The translations under genes were made by a program, and so were the position numbers. A DNA stretch of 59,263 nucleotides, taken from contig WHTA01000030.1 of NCBI GenBank assembly GCA_009379825.1, positions 1 to 59,263 on the forward strand, given 5' to 3'. The DNA comes from Streptosporangiales bacterium (GTDB taxonomy: Bacteria; Actinomycetota; Actinomycetes; Streptosporangiales; WHST01). Numbering within the stretch: the stretch's first letter is position 1; every line of letters begins with the position of its first letter. This document shows positions 50,384-58,593 of the stretch, one piece after another. The notes beneath the pieces were generated by a model. The model was not told the DNA's origin, searched no databases, and saw only the letters and a program-made list of their open reading frames with translations.

Positions 50384-51919
50384 TCAGTGTGCGGGCATGA
50401 CCGTGGCCGGTTCGATGCCGAGGTCCTCGAGGACGCAGCGCGCGGCGTTGCGGCCGGGGCGGCCGGAGACCGAGCCGCCCGGATGCGTCGTGGCGCCGGT
50501 GAGGTAGAGCCCGGGAATCGGCGTACGGTGCGTCGGCCAGCCCGGGACGATGCCGTCGTCGCCGAGGTCGAACTCGCCGCCGTGGCAGGAACCGCCGACG
50601 TTGTGCGGGTTGCGCCTGGCGAGGCTCGCGGGCGACTCGGGTACGACCGCGAGGACGTCGGACGACTGCAGCCCGATCACCCGCTTCCGTGCGACGGTCA
50701 GCAACCGTTCGGCGTACGCCTCGGTGGCGTCGTCGTCCCACGGCCGGTCGTCGGACAGTCGGGACGGCGCAGCGGTGAGCAGCTTGAGCACGCCACCAGG
50801 TGCGCGTGCCGGGTCGACGGCCGTGGCGGAGACGAGTAGCAGCCAGGGGTCGTCGGTCTCCGCGTGCCCCGCGTAGCAGCCGTCGACCTGTCGTCGCAGC
50901 CCCGCCGGTGTGCCGAGCGCACCAGCCACGGCTGTGGTAGCTCCGTCTGCCGTGCGGTAGCGGATGTCGGTACGCAACGCGACGTGCACGGCGAACAGCG
51001 CCAGTCCAGGACGCCAAGTTGCGGCCGCCTGCTGTAGGGGCGCCGGCACCGGTGTCGGCAAGAGCTCGGGCAGGTGTGCCAGGTGCGCGGACGACACCAC
51101 GCCGACCGAAGCCGTAAACCTACGCCCGTCGGTGGTCTCCACGCCGACCGCGCGGCCGGCGTGGATGAGGATCCGCGCGACCTGTGCGGACGTCACCACC
51201 GTGCCGTCGTGGTCGGCGAGATGCCGGGCGAGTGCGTCCGGGAGCGCACTCGACCCGCCTACCGGTGTGGCCCACCCGTACTGCAGTCGGCCACCGGTGA
51301 TGGCGGCGGGCAATGCGCCCGTCCCTGGGCGCTGCGGCGGCTGGATGGTGGCGAACGCCAGCCAGGTCATGAGCGCGCGGCTCACCGGATGGCTGAACGT
51401 GTCGTGCACGACGTCCCACGCGCTTCGCCTGCGCAGCTCCTCGTAACGGCGGCCGGCGTCGCCGGTCGGCGGGAGGCCGGCGGACCACCGGGCGTGCTGG
51501 CCGGCGAGGCAGTCGCGCCAGTCGGCCATCATCGTGCGCAGGGCGGCTGCGTCGGCAGTCGACCAGCGCGCCAGCTCGTCGGCGGTGGCGTCCACGTCGC
51601 GGTGCATCACGACCGCTTCTTCGTCCAACGGCATGACGACCGCTGGATCGGTGTGGATGTACTGCAGTCCGTAGCGGGCGAGCAGCCCCAGCTCGTCGTC
51701 GCGGATCAGTGGGTTCGACTGGACGACGACGTGGGCGCTGGAACACGAGTCGTGCCGCCAGCCGGGGAAGGTGAGCTCCTCGGTGATGGTGTCGCCGCCG
51801 AGCTGCGCGCCCGCTTCGACGACGAGCACCTGCAGGCCTGCCTCCGCGAGGTATGCCGCGCACGTGAGCGCGTTGTGGCCGCCGCCGATCACCACGATCT
51901 CCGCATCCGCCGCGGTCAT
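50384..51919 (-). CDS. FAD-dependent oxidoreductase of the phytoene-desaturase-like family
   Basis: A 511-residue flavoprotein. N-terminal dinucleotide-binding GGGHNALTCAAYLAEAGLQV, followed by VVEAGAQLGGDTITEE, and C-terminal FAD-binding GLYLTGATTHPGGSVSGRPG with ARCVLEDLG. This C-terminal motif is shared by the CrtI/NAD(P)/FAD-dependent and PYROXD2-like groups. No carotenoid genes are near, so a desaturase or oxidase role on the pathway substrate is more likely. Its ATG overlaps the TGA of the upstream M24 gene by 4 bases (51916-51919), so they are co-translated. Confidence 0.87.
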   Translation of the reverse strand: MTAADAEIVVIGGGHNALTCAAYLAEAGLQVLVVEAGAQLGGDTITEELTFPGWRHDSCSSAHVVVQSNPLIRDDELGLLARYGLQYIHTDPAVVMPLDEEAVVMHRDVDATADELARWSTADAAALRTMMADWRDCLAGQHARWSAGLPPTGDAGRRYEELRRRSAWDVVHDTFSHPVSRALMTWLAFATIQPPQRPGTGALPAAITGGRLQYGWATPVGGSSALPDALARHLADHDGTVVTSAQVARILIHAGRAVGVETTDGRRFTASVGVVSSAHLAHLPELLPTPVPAPLQQAAATWRPGLALFAVHVALRTDIRYRTADGATTAVAGALGTPAGLRRQVDGCYAGHAETDDPWLLLVSATAVDPARAPGGVLKLLTAAPSRLSDDRPWDDDATEAYAERLLTVARKRVIGLQSSDVLAVVPESPASLARRNPHNVGGSCHGGEFDLGDDGIVPGWPTHRTPIPGLYLTGATTHPGGSVSGRPGRNAARCVLEDLGIEPATVMPAH

Positions 51920-53100
51920 GATGTGGCTCCCAAGGCGACGAGGCCGGTTGGGAACCGGTGCAGCGATTCGTAACCATGTTCCGTGATGACGACCATCTCG
52001 CCGGTCTGGACGCCGGCCTTGAGATCGGGTGTGCACACGTTCGGCTGCACCACGAGAGTGGTGCCCACCCGCAACGGCTCCGCGTGCAGTCCCGCCGGCT
52101 CGGCGTGGCGTTCGCTGAGCACCGGGGGCAGGTAGCCGCCGCCGAGCCCGTGCACTAGGTCGTCGACCGTCACGAGACCCGCCGACCGTACGGGTGCCAG
52201 GGCGGCGAGCAACTCCGCCGGCACAGCGCCCGGGCGCAGCCGCGCCAGTGCCTCGTCGCGCACTGCCTCAGCAACCTCGTGCAGTCGGTCGTAGAGCGGT
52301 GTGGGTGGCGCCGCGATGGTTGCCGTACGCAGCAGCTGTGCCGGGTAGTCGGCGCCCCATCCCGCGCTGAGCTCGAAGACGACCACCGAGCCTGGACGGG
52401 CGCGGCGCGCGGACGGCCACTGCGCCGGCACACACCGATCCGGCGCGTCCATGGCGGTCGTGGTGACGTAGCAGATGTGGTGCGTGCCACCGGCGCGCCG
52501 GTACGCGAACTCCGCTGCCGCGACCATCTCCTGTTCGCTGGCGCCGCCCGCGGCCGTGTCGAGCAGTGCGGTGGCGGCGTGGTCGGTCAACGCGGCCGCA
52601 TGCCGCAGCCAGCCGAGCTCTTCTGTCGACTTGGTCATCCGGAGCCTGGTGTACGCGGTGTCGAGGCCGACGACGTCGGTGGCCCAGACGCAGACGGCGT
52701 CGCGCACCGGCCGCGGTAGCGGCCCGACCAGAGCCACTGTGCATGGTTGCCTGCCGCGGGTGAGCGCGTCGACGGTCGCCGTGGGGGTGTTGCCGTCCAG
52801 CTGCGCCACGCGGTCGCCGAGGCCCGCGGCTGCGGCCGTCCTGCGGGCGTCCGGCACGTGGTTGGGGAAGCCGACGAGCAGGTCGGCCGTCAGGTCGGGA
52901 TGCAGCACCACCACCGCCTCCCTGGTGACCGGCCAGGTGGTCAACCACGGAATCGCCGTACCGGAGCGGTTGGCGCCGTACGCGACCACTGTGTCGGCTC
53001 CCGCGGCGGCCGCAGCCTCGACGAGCCGGCGCCGGCGAGCGAGCAACTCGCCGCGGCTGAACGGCGGAGGTGCGCTCGGCAGTTGGGACGTCGTTGACAC
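51916..53100 (-). CDS. M24-fold protein with altered metal site (creatinase-like)
   Basis: A 394-residue pita-bread-fold protein, N-terminal creatinase-like domain plus C-terminal M24 domain. GTG 53100 is the earliest start, without a clear ribosome site. Metal peptidase ligands are mostly lost. The first Asp region reads VVVFELSAGWGADYPAQLLR, where the usual Asp pair is Glu/Leu and Gln, and the first Glu motif is VVQPNVCT instead of xxEPG. The His in VHGLGGGYLPP and an acidic residue in GEMVVITEHG remain. Creatinase shows that such metal-free folds can hydrolyse other C-N bonds. It is divergent from the alpha/beta hydrolase with a LacI-type operator between them. Confidence 0.82.
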   Translation of the reverse strand: MSTTSQLPSAPPPFSRGELLARRRRLVEAAAAAGADTVVAYGANRSGTAIPWLTTWPVTREAVVVLHPDLTADLLVGFPNHVPDARRTAAAAGLGDRVAQLDGNTPTATVDALTRGRQPCTVALVGPLPRPVRDAVCVWATDVVGLDTAYTRLRMTKSTEELGWLRHAAALTDHAATALLDTAAGGASEQEMVAAAEFAYRRAGGTHHICYVTTTAMDAPDRCVPAQWPSARRARPGSVVVFELSAGWGADYPAQLLRTATIAAPPTPLYDRLHEVAEAVRDEALARLRPGAVPAELLAALAPVRSAGLVTVDDLVHGLGGGYLPPVLSERHAEPAGLHAEPLRVGTTLVVQPNVCTPDLKAGVQTGEMVVITEHGYESLHRFPTGLVALGATS

Positions 53101-53136
53101 AACGTCGATGATCGGCGACTATGCACACGATTGCAA
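53094..53136 (+). promoter_or_regulatory. Promoter and LacI-type operator of the alpha/beta hydrolase gene
   Basis: TTGACA at 53094-53099 and GACTAT at 53117-53122 are 17 bases apart. The operator ATGCACACGATTGCAA (53121-53136) begins at the -10 and covers the start site. It lies between the divergent M24 gene (start 53100) and the hydrolase (start 53151), so it may control both. Confidence 0.75.
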
Positions 53137-53150
53137 TAGGTGGGTGTGTC

Positions 53151-54215
53151 ATGGACGACCGGGTGGCGTCGGCGATCGCGAACTGGGCACCGCGGTTCAC
53201 CACGAACGGTGTGGCGGTCAGCGACTTCGAGCGGGTGACCCGCAGCGTCGGACGGTGGGACGACTGGTGTTCCGCATGGAGCGCCGTCGCTGCCGAACAC
53301 GAGGCGCTCGCCGCGGAAGCGCTGCACGAGCAGCGGTTGCGCTCGGCCGGGCAGCATTACGCGCGGGCCGCCGTCTACTACCACTTCGCCAAGTACCTCT
53401 TCGTGCACGACCGGGCGCAGCTGCGCGAGGCGCACCAGGCGGCCGTGCGGTGCCTGGACGTGGCGCTACCTTACCTGGACCCGCCCGGGCGGCGGATCGA
53501 GATTCCGTACCGCGGGTCGAACCTGGTGGGGATCCTGCGGTTGCCGTCCGGCGCCGACGGCCCGCAACCGTTGGTAGTGCTCGTACCCGGGCTGGACTCG
53601 GCGAAGGAGGAGTTCAGGTCGACCGAGGCGCTGTTCCTGGAGCGGGGACTGGCGACGTTCAGCGTGGACGGGCCCGGGCAGGGCGAAGCCGAGTACGACC
53701 TGCCGATCCAGGGTGACTGGGAGGTGCCGGGCGAAGCGATCCTCGATGCGGTCGCCGCTCTGGCCGAGGTCGACCAGGAGCGCATGGGCGTCTGGGGCGT
53801 GAGCCTCGGTGGCTACTACGCGCCCCGCATCGCCAGTGGTGACGACCGGGTGCGGGCGTGCGTCGCACTGGCCGGACCGTACGACTTCGGTGCCTGCTGG
53901 CCGGTGTTGCCCGCGTTGACCAGGGAGGCGTTCCGGGTGCGGTCGCGATCGGCGGACGACGGGGCGGCGCGTGAGGCGGCGCACGGGCTCAGCCTCGCCG
54001 GCCGTACGTCGTCGATCAGGTGCCCGCTGCTGATCGTCACCGGGAAGCTTGACCGACTGATTCCGTACCAACATGCGCAGCGGCTCGCCGCGGAAGCCGC
54101 GGGGCCGACCACGCTACTCCTGCTCGACGACGGCAACCACGGCTGCATGAACGTTGCGGCGAAACATCGCCAGAAGACGGCGGACTGGCTGGCCACTCGG
54201 TTGCAGGCCACTTGA
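53151..54215 (+). CDS. Alpha/beta hydrolase related to 2,6-dihydroxypseudooxynicotine hydrolase
   Basis: A 354-residue hydrolase from ATG 53151. A helical N-terminal cap (residues about 1-115, with HYARAAVYYHFAKYLFV) precedes the alpha/beta core. Nucleophile Ser218 in GVWGVSLGGYY, Asp301 in GKLDRLIP and His330 in DDGNHGCMN form the triad. The numbering is one off from the Ser217/Asp300/His329 triad I recall for the Arthrobacter nicotine-pathway C-C hydrolase, which this protein resembles overall. That suggests C-C or ester cleavage of a ring-opened keto compound. An earlier ATG at 53121 lies in the operator and is rejected. Confidence 0.85.
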   Translation: MDDRVASAIANWAPRFTTNGVAVSDFERVTRSVGRWDDWCSAWSAVAAEHEALAAEALHEQRLRSAGQHYARAAVYYHFAKYLFVHDRAQLREAHQAAVRCLDVALPYLDPPGRRIEIPYRGSNLVGILRLPSGADGPQPLVVLVPGLDSAKEEFRSTEALFLERGLATFSVDGPGQGEAEYDLPIQGDWEVPGEAILDAVAALAEVDQERMGVWGVSLGGYYAPRIASGDDRVRACVALAGPYDFGACWPVLPALTREAFRVRSRSADDGAAREAAHGLSLAGRTSSIRCPLLIVTGKLDRLIPYQHAQRLAAEAAGPTTLLLLDDGNHGCMNVAAKHRQKTADWLATRLQAT

Positions 54216-54259
54216 CGCTCTCGTCGCGTCTCGTCTACCGTCGTAGCAATCGATTGCAT
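54212..54259 (+). promoter_or_regulatory. Promoter and LacI-type operator of the dehydrogenase-M24-E1 operon
   Basis: TTGACG at 54212-54217 (overlapping the stop of the hydrolase) and TACCGT at 54236-54241 are 18 bases apart. The operator TAGCAATCGATTGCAT (54244-54259), with the perfect core GCAATCGATTGC at 54246-54257, follows directly. The -10 is identical to that of the leftward operon promoter at 35387-35392. Confidence 0.8.
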
Positions 54260-54298
54260 TCATCATCGTGCGAACGAACGGGGCAAGAGGTGGACTCG

Positions 54299-55243
54299 AT
54301 GGCCGACCGAACGCTGCCGCCGCTACGGGTCGGCTGGATCGGCACCGGCCGGATGGGCGCGCCGATGGCGCGTCGGCTCGCTCGCCGCGGGGTGGATATT
54401 ACGGTCTGGAACCGCACCCGTAGCAAGGCCGAGCCGTTGCAGGCCGACGGTGCCACCGTGGTCGACGACGTCCTCGACCTCGCCGACCGCGACGTGGTGT
54501 TCACCATGGTGGCCGCCTCGGACGACCTCGCCCAGGTGCTCACGGGCAAAGGTGGCTTGCTGACCGACGCCGACGCCAAGCCCGACATCGTCGTGGACTG
54601 CTCCACCGTCTCCATCGAGACGGCCGCGGCGATGCGCGTCGCCGCGCGGGACCGGGGCGTCGAGTTCCTCGCCGCACCGGTGAGCGGGAACGGCAAGGTC
54701 GTGGAGGCGGGCAAGCTCAGCCTCGTCGCCTCGGGCGCTGAGGACGTGTTCCAGCGCGTGCAGCCGCTGCTCGAGTGCATCGGCCGGGCGGCGACGTACG
54801 TCGGGGAGGACGAGGCGGCGCATCTGGTGAAGATCTGCCACAACCTCTTCCTCGGTGTGGTCACGCAGTCGATGGCCGAGATCACAGTGCTGGCGGAGAA
54901 GGGCGGCGTCTCACGTACGGCGTTCCTCGACTTCCTCAACAACAGCGTCATGGGCTCGACGTTCACCAGGTACAAGTCACCGCAGTTCATCAAGCTCGAC
55001 TACACGCCCACCTTCACGCCCGTGCTGCTCCGCAAGGACTTCGACCTCGGCTTGGCGGCGGCGAACGAGCTCGGTGTACCGATGCCGCTCGCCGCGCTGA
55101 CCAAGCAGCTGGTGCAGGGCACCATCGGCCGCGGGCGGGCCGACGAGGACTTCGCCGTGCTGCTGGACCAGCAGGCCGCCAGCGCCGGGCTCGACCTGAA
55201 ACCCGAGGAAGGCGACGTCGACGACGGCCTCGCAAGCGACTAA
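54299..55243 (+). CDS. Beta-hydroxyacid dehydrogenase (3-hydroxyisobutyrate/tartronate-semialdehyde type)
   Basis: A 314-residue NAD(P)-dependent dehydrogenase from ATG 54299 with AAGAGG upstream. Rossmann motif GWIGTGRMGAPMARRLARRG, then VWNRTRSKAEPLQADG, substrate loop VDCSTVSIETAAAM, GVEFLAAPVSGNGKV, and catalytic Lys178 in AAHLVKICHNLF. It interconverts a beta-hydroxyacid and a semialdehyde. The Gly-Asn pair in place of the usual Gly-Gly in the PVSGG motif may alter specificity. First gene of the operon to 58483. Confidence 0.9.
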   Translation: MADRTLPPLRVGWIGTGRMGAPMARRLARRGVDITVWNRTRSKAEPLQADGATVVDDVLDLADRDVVFTMVAASDDLAQVLTGKGGLLTDADAKPDIVVDCSTVSIETAAAMRVAARDRGVEFLAAPVSGNGKVVEAGKLSLVASGAEDVFQRVQPLLECIGRAATYVGEDEAAHLVKICHNLFLGVVTQSMAEITVLAEKGGVSRTAFLDFLNNSVMGSTFTRYKSPQFIKLDYTPTFTPVLLRKDFDLGLAAANELGVPMPLAALTKQLVQGTIGRGRADEDFAVLLDQQAASAGLDLKPEEGDVDDGLASD

Positions 55244-55255
55244 GGAGGCGATCGC

Positions 55256-56506
55256 ATGATTGTTCCGGCGACTGCGCTCACACCCTCGCCCGGACGCATG
55301 AGTGTCGACTTCGAGGAGCGCGTCGATTTCGGGCGACTGCGCGACTACCGTCTCGGCCGGGCGCGTGCCGCGCTGGACGCGTCCGAGCTCGGTGCGCTCC
55401 TGGTGTTCGACGTGAACAACATCCGCTACCTCACGTCGACCATGATCGGTGAGTGGGCCCGCGACAAGATGGCCCGCTACGCGCTGCTGGCGCGCGAGGC
55501 CGAGCCGGTGGTGTGGGACTTCGGTTCCGCGGCCAAGCACCACCAGCTGTACGCGCCGTGGCTGCGACCGGAGAACTCACGGGCGGGGATGCTCGGCTTG
55601 CGCGGCTCCGTCGCACCCCCCGCCGGGCTCTTCGAGCTCGCCGCCCGTGAGATCAAGGAATTGCTCGAGCAGGCCGGCGTGGCAGACATGCCCGTCGGTG
55701 TGGACGTCGGCGAACCGCCGATGATCTTCGAGCTGCAACGGCTGGGTCTGGACGTCCGCGACGGGCAGCAGGTGATGCTCGACGCCAGGCAGATCAAGTC
55801 GCCGGACGAGATCGCGTTGCTTTCGACCGCCGCCTCGATGGTCGACGGCACGTACCAGACGATCGTCGACGCGCTGAAGCCCGGGATCAGGGAGAACGAA
55901 GTGGTGGCGCTGGCCAACAAGCGCCTCTATGAGATGGGCTCCGACGACGTGGAGGCGATCAACGCGGTATCGGGCGAACGCTGTAGCCCGCACCCGCACA
56001 ACTTCACCGACCGGTTGATCCGGCCGGGCGACCAGGTGTACTTCGACATCATCCAGTCGTTCAACGGGTACCGCACCTGCTACTACCGCACGTTTGCGGT
56101 CGGCCGTTCCACGCAGATGCAGCGCGACGCGTACGTCAAGGCACGGGAGTGGATCGACGCGGCGATCGAAATGGTGAAGCCGGGCGTAGGTACCGACGAC
56201 ATCGCGCGGCTGTGGCCGCGTGCCGAGGATTTCGGCTTCCCCAGCGAGATGGCCGCGTTCGGGCTACAGTTCGGGCACGGTCTCGGGTTGGCGCTGCACG
56301 AGCGTCCGATCATCAGCCGGTTGAACTCGCTCGAGCATCCGGTGGAGCTGGAGGAGGGCATGGTCTTCGCGTTGGAGACCTACTGTCCCGCCACGGACGG
56401 CTACTCCGCCGCGCGCATCGAGGAGGAGGTCGTCGTGACCGCAGACGGCTGCCGTGTGCTCACCCTGTTCCCTGCAGAGGAGTTGTTCGTTGCCAACGCC
56501 TACTGA
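55256..56506 (+). CDS. M24-fold protein with Cys at a metal-ligand position
   Basis: A 416-residue pita-bread-fold protein from ATG 55256, with AAGGAGG 8 bases upstream. The first metal Asp is Asp264 (VYFDIIQSFNG). The second, 11 residues later, is Cys275 in RTCYYRTFAVG instead of Asp. The His in QFGHGLGLALHE, Glu in VFALETYCPA and Glu in ARIEEEVVV remain. It is therefore unlikely to be a standard dinuclear Xaa-Pro peptidase. It lies between the dehydrogenase and the E1 alpha gene, overlapping the latter by 17 bases. DddP and creatinase show that M24 folds can carry non-peptidase chemistry. Confidence 0.85.
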   Translation: MIVPATALTPSPGRMSVDFEERVDFGRLRDYRLGRARAALDASELGALLVFDVNNIRYLTSTMIGEWARDKMARYALLAREAEPVVWDFGSAAKHHQLYAPWLRPENSRAGMLGLRGSVAPPAGLFELAAREIKELLEQAGVADMPVGVDVGEPPMIFELQRLGLDVRDGQQVMLDARQIKSPDEIALLSTAASMVDGTYQTIVDALKPGIRENEVVALANKRLYEMGSDDVEAINAVSGERCSPHPHNFTDRLIRPGDQVYFDIIQSFNGYRTCYYRTFAVGRSTQMQRDAYVKAREWIDAAIEMVKPGVGTDDIARLWPRAEDFGFPSEMAAFGLQFGHGLGLALHERPIISRLNSLEHPVELEEGMVFALETYCPATDGYSAARIEEEVVVTADGCRVLTLFPAEELFVANAY

Positions 56507-57521
56507 GCTGGGTCTGCCAGCGACCCCCGCGTTCGCGCATCACGTCGACGCCGAGACGGGGCTCCGTCTCTACACCCTGATGGTGCGCCTGCGGCGCTTC
56601 GAGAAGCGCGCGTACGACCTGTTCATGCAGAACCTGGTGAAGGGCACCAGCCACCTCTCGCTCGGCCAGGAGGCAGTCGCGGCCGCGTTCGGCGAGGCGA
56701 TGCGCGCCGACGACTGGACGTTCGCGACGTACCGCGGGCACGCCCACACGCTGGCGCGCGGCACGGAGATGACGCCGGTGATGGCGGAGCTGCTCGGCCG
56801 GGGCAGCGGGCTGCTGGCCGGCAAGGGCGGCTCGATGCACCTGACCAGCGTCGAGCACGGGATGATGGGTTCGTACGCAATCGTCGGCGCCCACCTCACC
56901 ATCGCGAACGGTGCGGCGTGGTCGGCGCGGCTGCGCGGTACCGACCAGGTCGCCGTCTGCTTCTTCGGCGACGGCACCACGAACATCGGTGCCTTCCACG
57001 AGGCGTTGAACCTCGCCGTGATCTGGCGGCTGCCGGTCGTCTTCGTCTGCGAGAACAACCAGTGGATGGAGTACACGGCGATCGGCGACATCACCGCCGT
57101 GCCGCGGCCGGCGGCCGACCGCGCGGGGTCGTACGGCCTGACCGGCGTGGCCGTGGACGGCAACGACGTCACGGCCATGTACGAAGCGGCCACCACGGCG
57201 CTGGGCCGGGCGCGGGCGGGCAACGGGCCGAGCCTGATCGAGGCGCAGACGTATCGGCACGGCGGGCACTCCCGTGCCGACCCGGGGAGGTACCGGCCGG
57301 CCGAGGAGATCCAGGCCTGGCTCGACCGGGACCCGGTGCCGACGTACCGGCAGCACCTGCTCGACACGGGCGTACCGGAGCAAACGGTTGCGGCGATCGA
57401 CGACGACGCCACCCGCGAGATCGACACCGCGACGGAGGCCGCGAAGGCGGCGCCGGCCCCCGATGTCGCGCTGGTGGAGCAGGACGTGTGGGCGGACGGA
57501 GGCGCGGCATGGCGGAACTGA
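56490..57521 (+). CDS. TPP-dependent 2-oxoacid dehydrogenase E1, alpha subunit
   Basis: A 343-residue subunit. TTG 56490 is chosen since GAGGAG at 56477-56482 lies 7 bases upstream. The thiamine pyrophosphate motif runs from GDG at residues 160-162 to NN at 189-190 (FFGDGTTNIGAFHEAL, then VVFVCENNQW). The regulatory-loop region reads YRHGGHSRADPG. It forms an alpha2beta2 heterotetramer with the next gene and decarboxylates a 2-oxoacid. Pyruvate or acetoin dehydrogenase relatives are closest. No E2 or E3 gene is in the window. Confidence 0.9.
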   Translation: MPTPTELGLPATPAFAHHVDAETGLRLYTLMVRLRRFEKRAYDLFMQNLVKGTSHLSLGQEAVAAAFGEAMRADDWTFATYRGHAHTLARGTEMTPVMAELLGRGSGLLAGKGGSMHLTSVEHGMMGSYAIVGAHLTIANGAAWSARLRGTDQVAVCFFGDGTTNIGAFHEALNLAVIWRLPVVFVCENNQWMEYTAIGDITAVPRPAADRAGSYGLTGVAVDGNDVTAMYEAATTALGRARAGNGPSLIEAQTYRHGGHSRADPGRYRPAEEIQAWLDRDPVPTYRQHLLDTGVPEQTVAAIDDDATREIDTATEAAKAAPAPDVALVEQDVWADGGAAWRN

Positions 57522-58483
57522 CCTACCGGGAGGCGGTTGCGCGCGGCATCGCCCAGGAGCTGGAGCGCGACGAGCGGGTCGTCTTCCTCGGCGAGGACGT
57601 CGCCGCGGCCGGCGGGGTGTTCAAGACCACCGGCGGGCTGCTCGACCGGTTCGGGCCGGAACGGGTGGCCGACACACCGATCTCCGAGCAGGCGATCCTC
57701 GGCGCGGCGATGGGCGCGGCGATGACCGGCATGCGGCCGATCGCCGAGATCATGTTCTCCGACTTCCTCGCCGTGTGCTGGGACCTGGTCGCCAACGAGA
57801 TCGCGAAGACCAGGTACATGACCGGCGGCCAGGTGGACCTGCCGCTGGTGATCCGTACCGCGAACGGCGGCGGGTTGCGCTTCGGCGCACAGCACTCCCA
57901 GAGCGTGGAGAACTGGGCGATGGCGGTGCCCGGCCTGAAGGTGGTGGCGCCGGCGACGCCGGTCGACGTGGTCGGGTTGCTGGCCGCCGCGGTACGCGAC
58001 CCCGACCCGGTGATGTTCTTCGAGCACAAGGGCCTGTACGCGACCAAGGCCGAGGTACCGGACGGCGAGATCGTCGACGAACTGGGCACGGCACGGGTGC
58101 GCCGTACCGGCGGCGACTGCACGATCGTCGCACTGGCCGCGATGGTGCCCCGCGCACTGCAAGCCGCCGACGAACTGGCAGCCCTGGGCATCCACGCGAC
58201 GGTGGTGGACGTCCGGTCGCTGGTGCCGCTGGACACCCGCACCATCCTCGACAGCGTCGCAGCCACCGGCCGCATGTTCACCGTCGAGGAGAACCCCCGC
58301 CTATGCGGCTGGGGCGCCGAGCTGGTGTCGATCGCAGTAGCCGAGACCTGGTCGGACCTGACCGCCCCACCGCAACGGATCACCACCCCGCACGTCCCCC
58401 TCCCGTCGGCGGATGCCCTAGAGGACCACGCGATCCCCTCCGTCTCTCGCATCGTGGAGACCGTCCAGAAAACAATGAGCTGA
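57509..58483 (+). CDS. TPP-dependent 2-oxoacid dehydrogenase E1, beta subunit
   Basis: A 324-residue partner subunit from ATG 57509, overlapping E1 alpha by 13 bases. Sequence features: LTYREAVARGIAQELERDE, VFLGEDVAAAGGVFKTTGG, PISEQAILGAAMGAAMTGMR, and GGGLRFGAQHSQSVENWAM with the active-site His. The C-terminal transketolase domain (VVDVRSLVPLDTRTILDSV) is intact. Last gene in the window; the repeat array follows. Confidence 0.92.
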   Translation: MAELTYREAVARGIAQELERDERVVFLGEDVAAAGGVFKTTGGLLDRFGPERVADTPISEQAILGAAMGAAMTGMRPIAEIMFSDFLAVCWDLVANEIAKTRYMTGGQVDLPLVIRTANGGGLRFGAQHSQSVENWAMAVPGLKVVAPATPVDVVGLLAAAVRDPDPVMFFEHKGLYATKAEVPDGEIVDELGTARVRRTGGDCTIVALAAMVPRALQAADELAALGIHATVVDVRSLVPLDTRTILDSVAATGRMFTVEENPRLCGWGAELVSIAVAETWSDLTAPPQRITTPHVPLPSADALEDHAIPSVSRIVETVQKTMS

Positions 58484-58593
58484 CCCCGCCCTCCGCGCCC
58501 CGGTGAGTGCGGGCAGGCCATGACGTGCGGGAACCGTGCACCGCCCAGCGGCGTGGGTCGCCCGCTGACCGGCCCGCGGAAGTGGAGCCGTGC

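Noticed and set aside
50384-51919. Carotenoid biosynthesis gene (phytoene desaturase)
   Set aside because: Fold-level similarity only. No crtB, crtE or other carotenoid genes are nearby, and the operon context is catabolic.
57380-57391. GCAAACGGTTGC, similar to the LacI operator
   Set aside because: It lies inside E1 alpha, has a changed core (CGGT), and no promoter is next to it.
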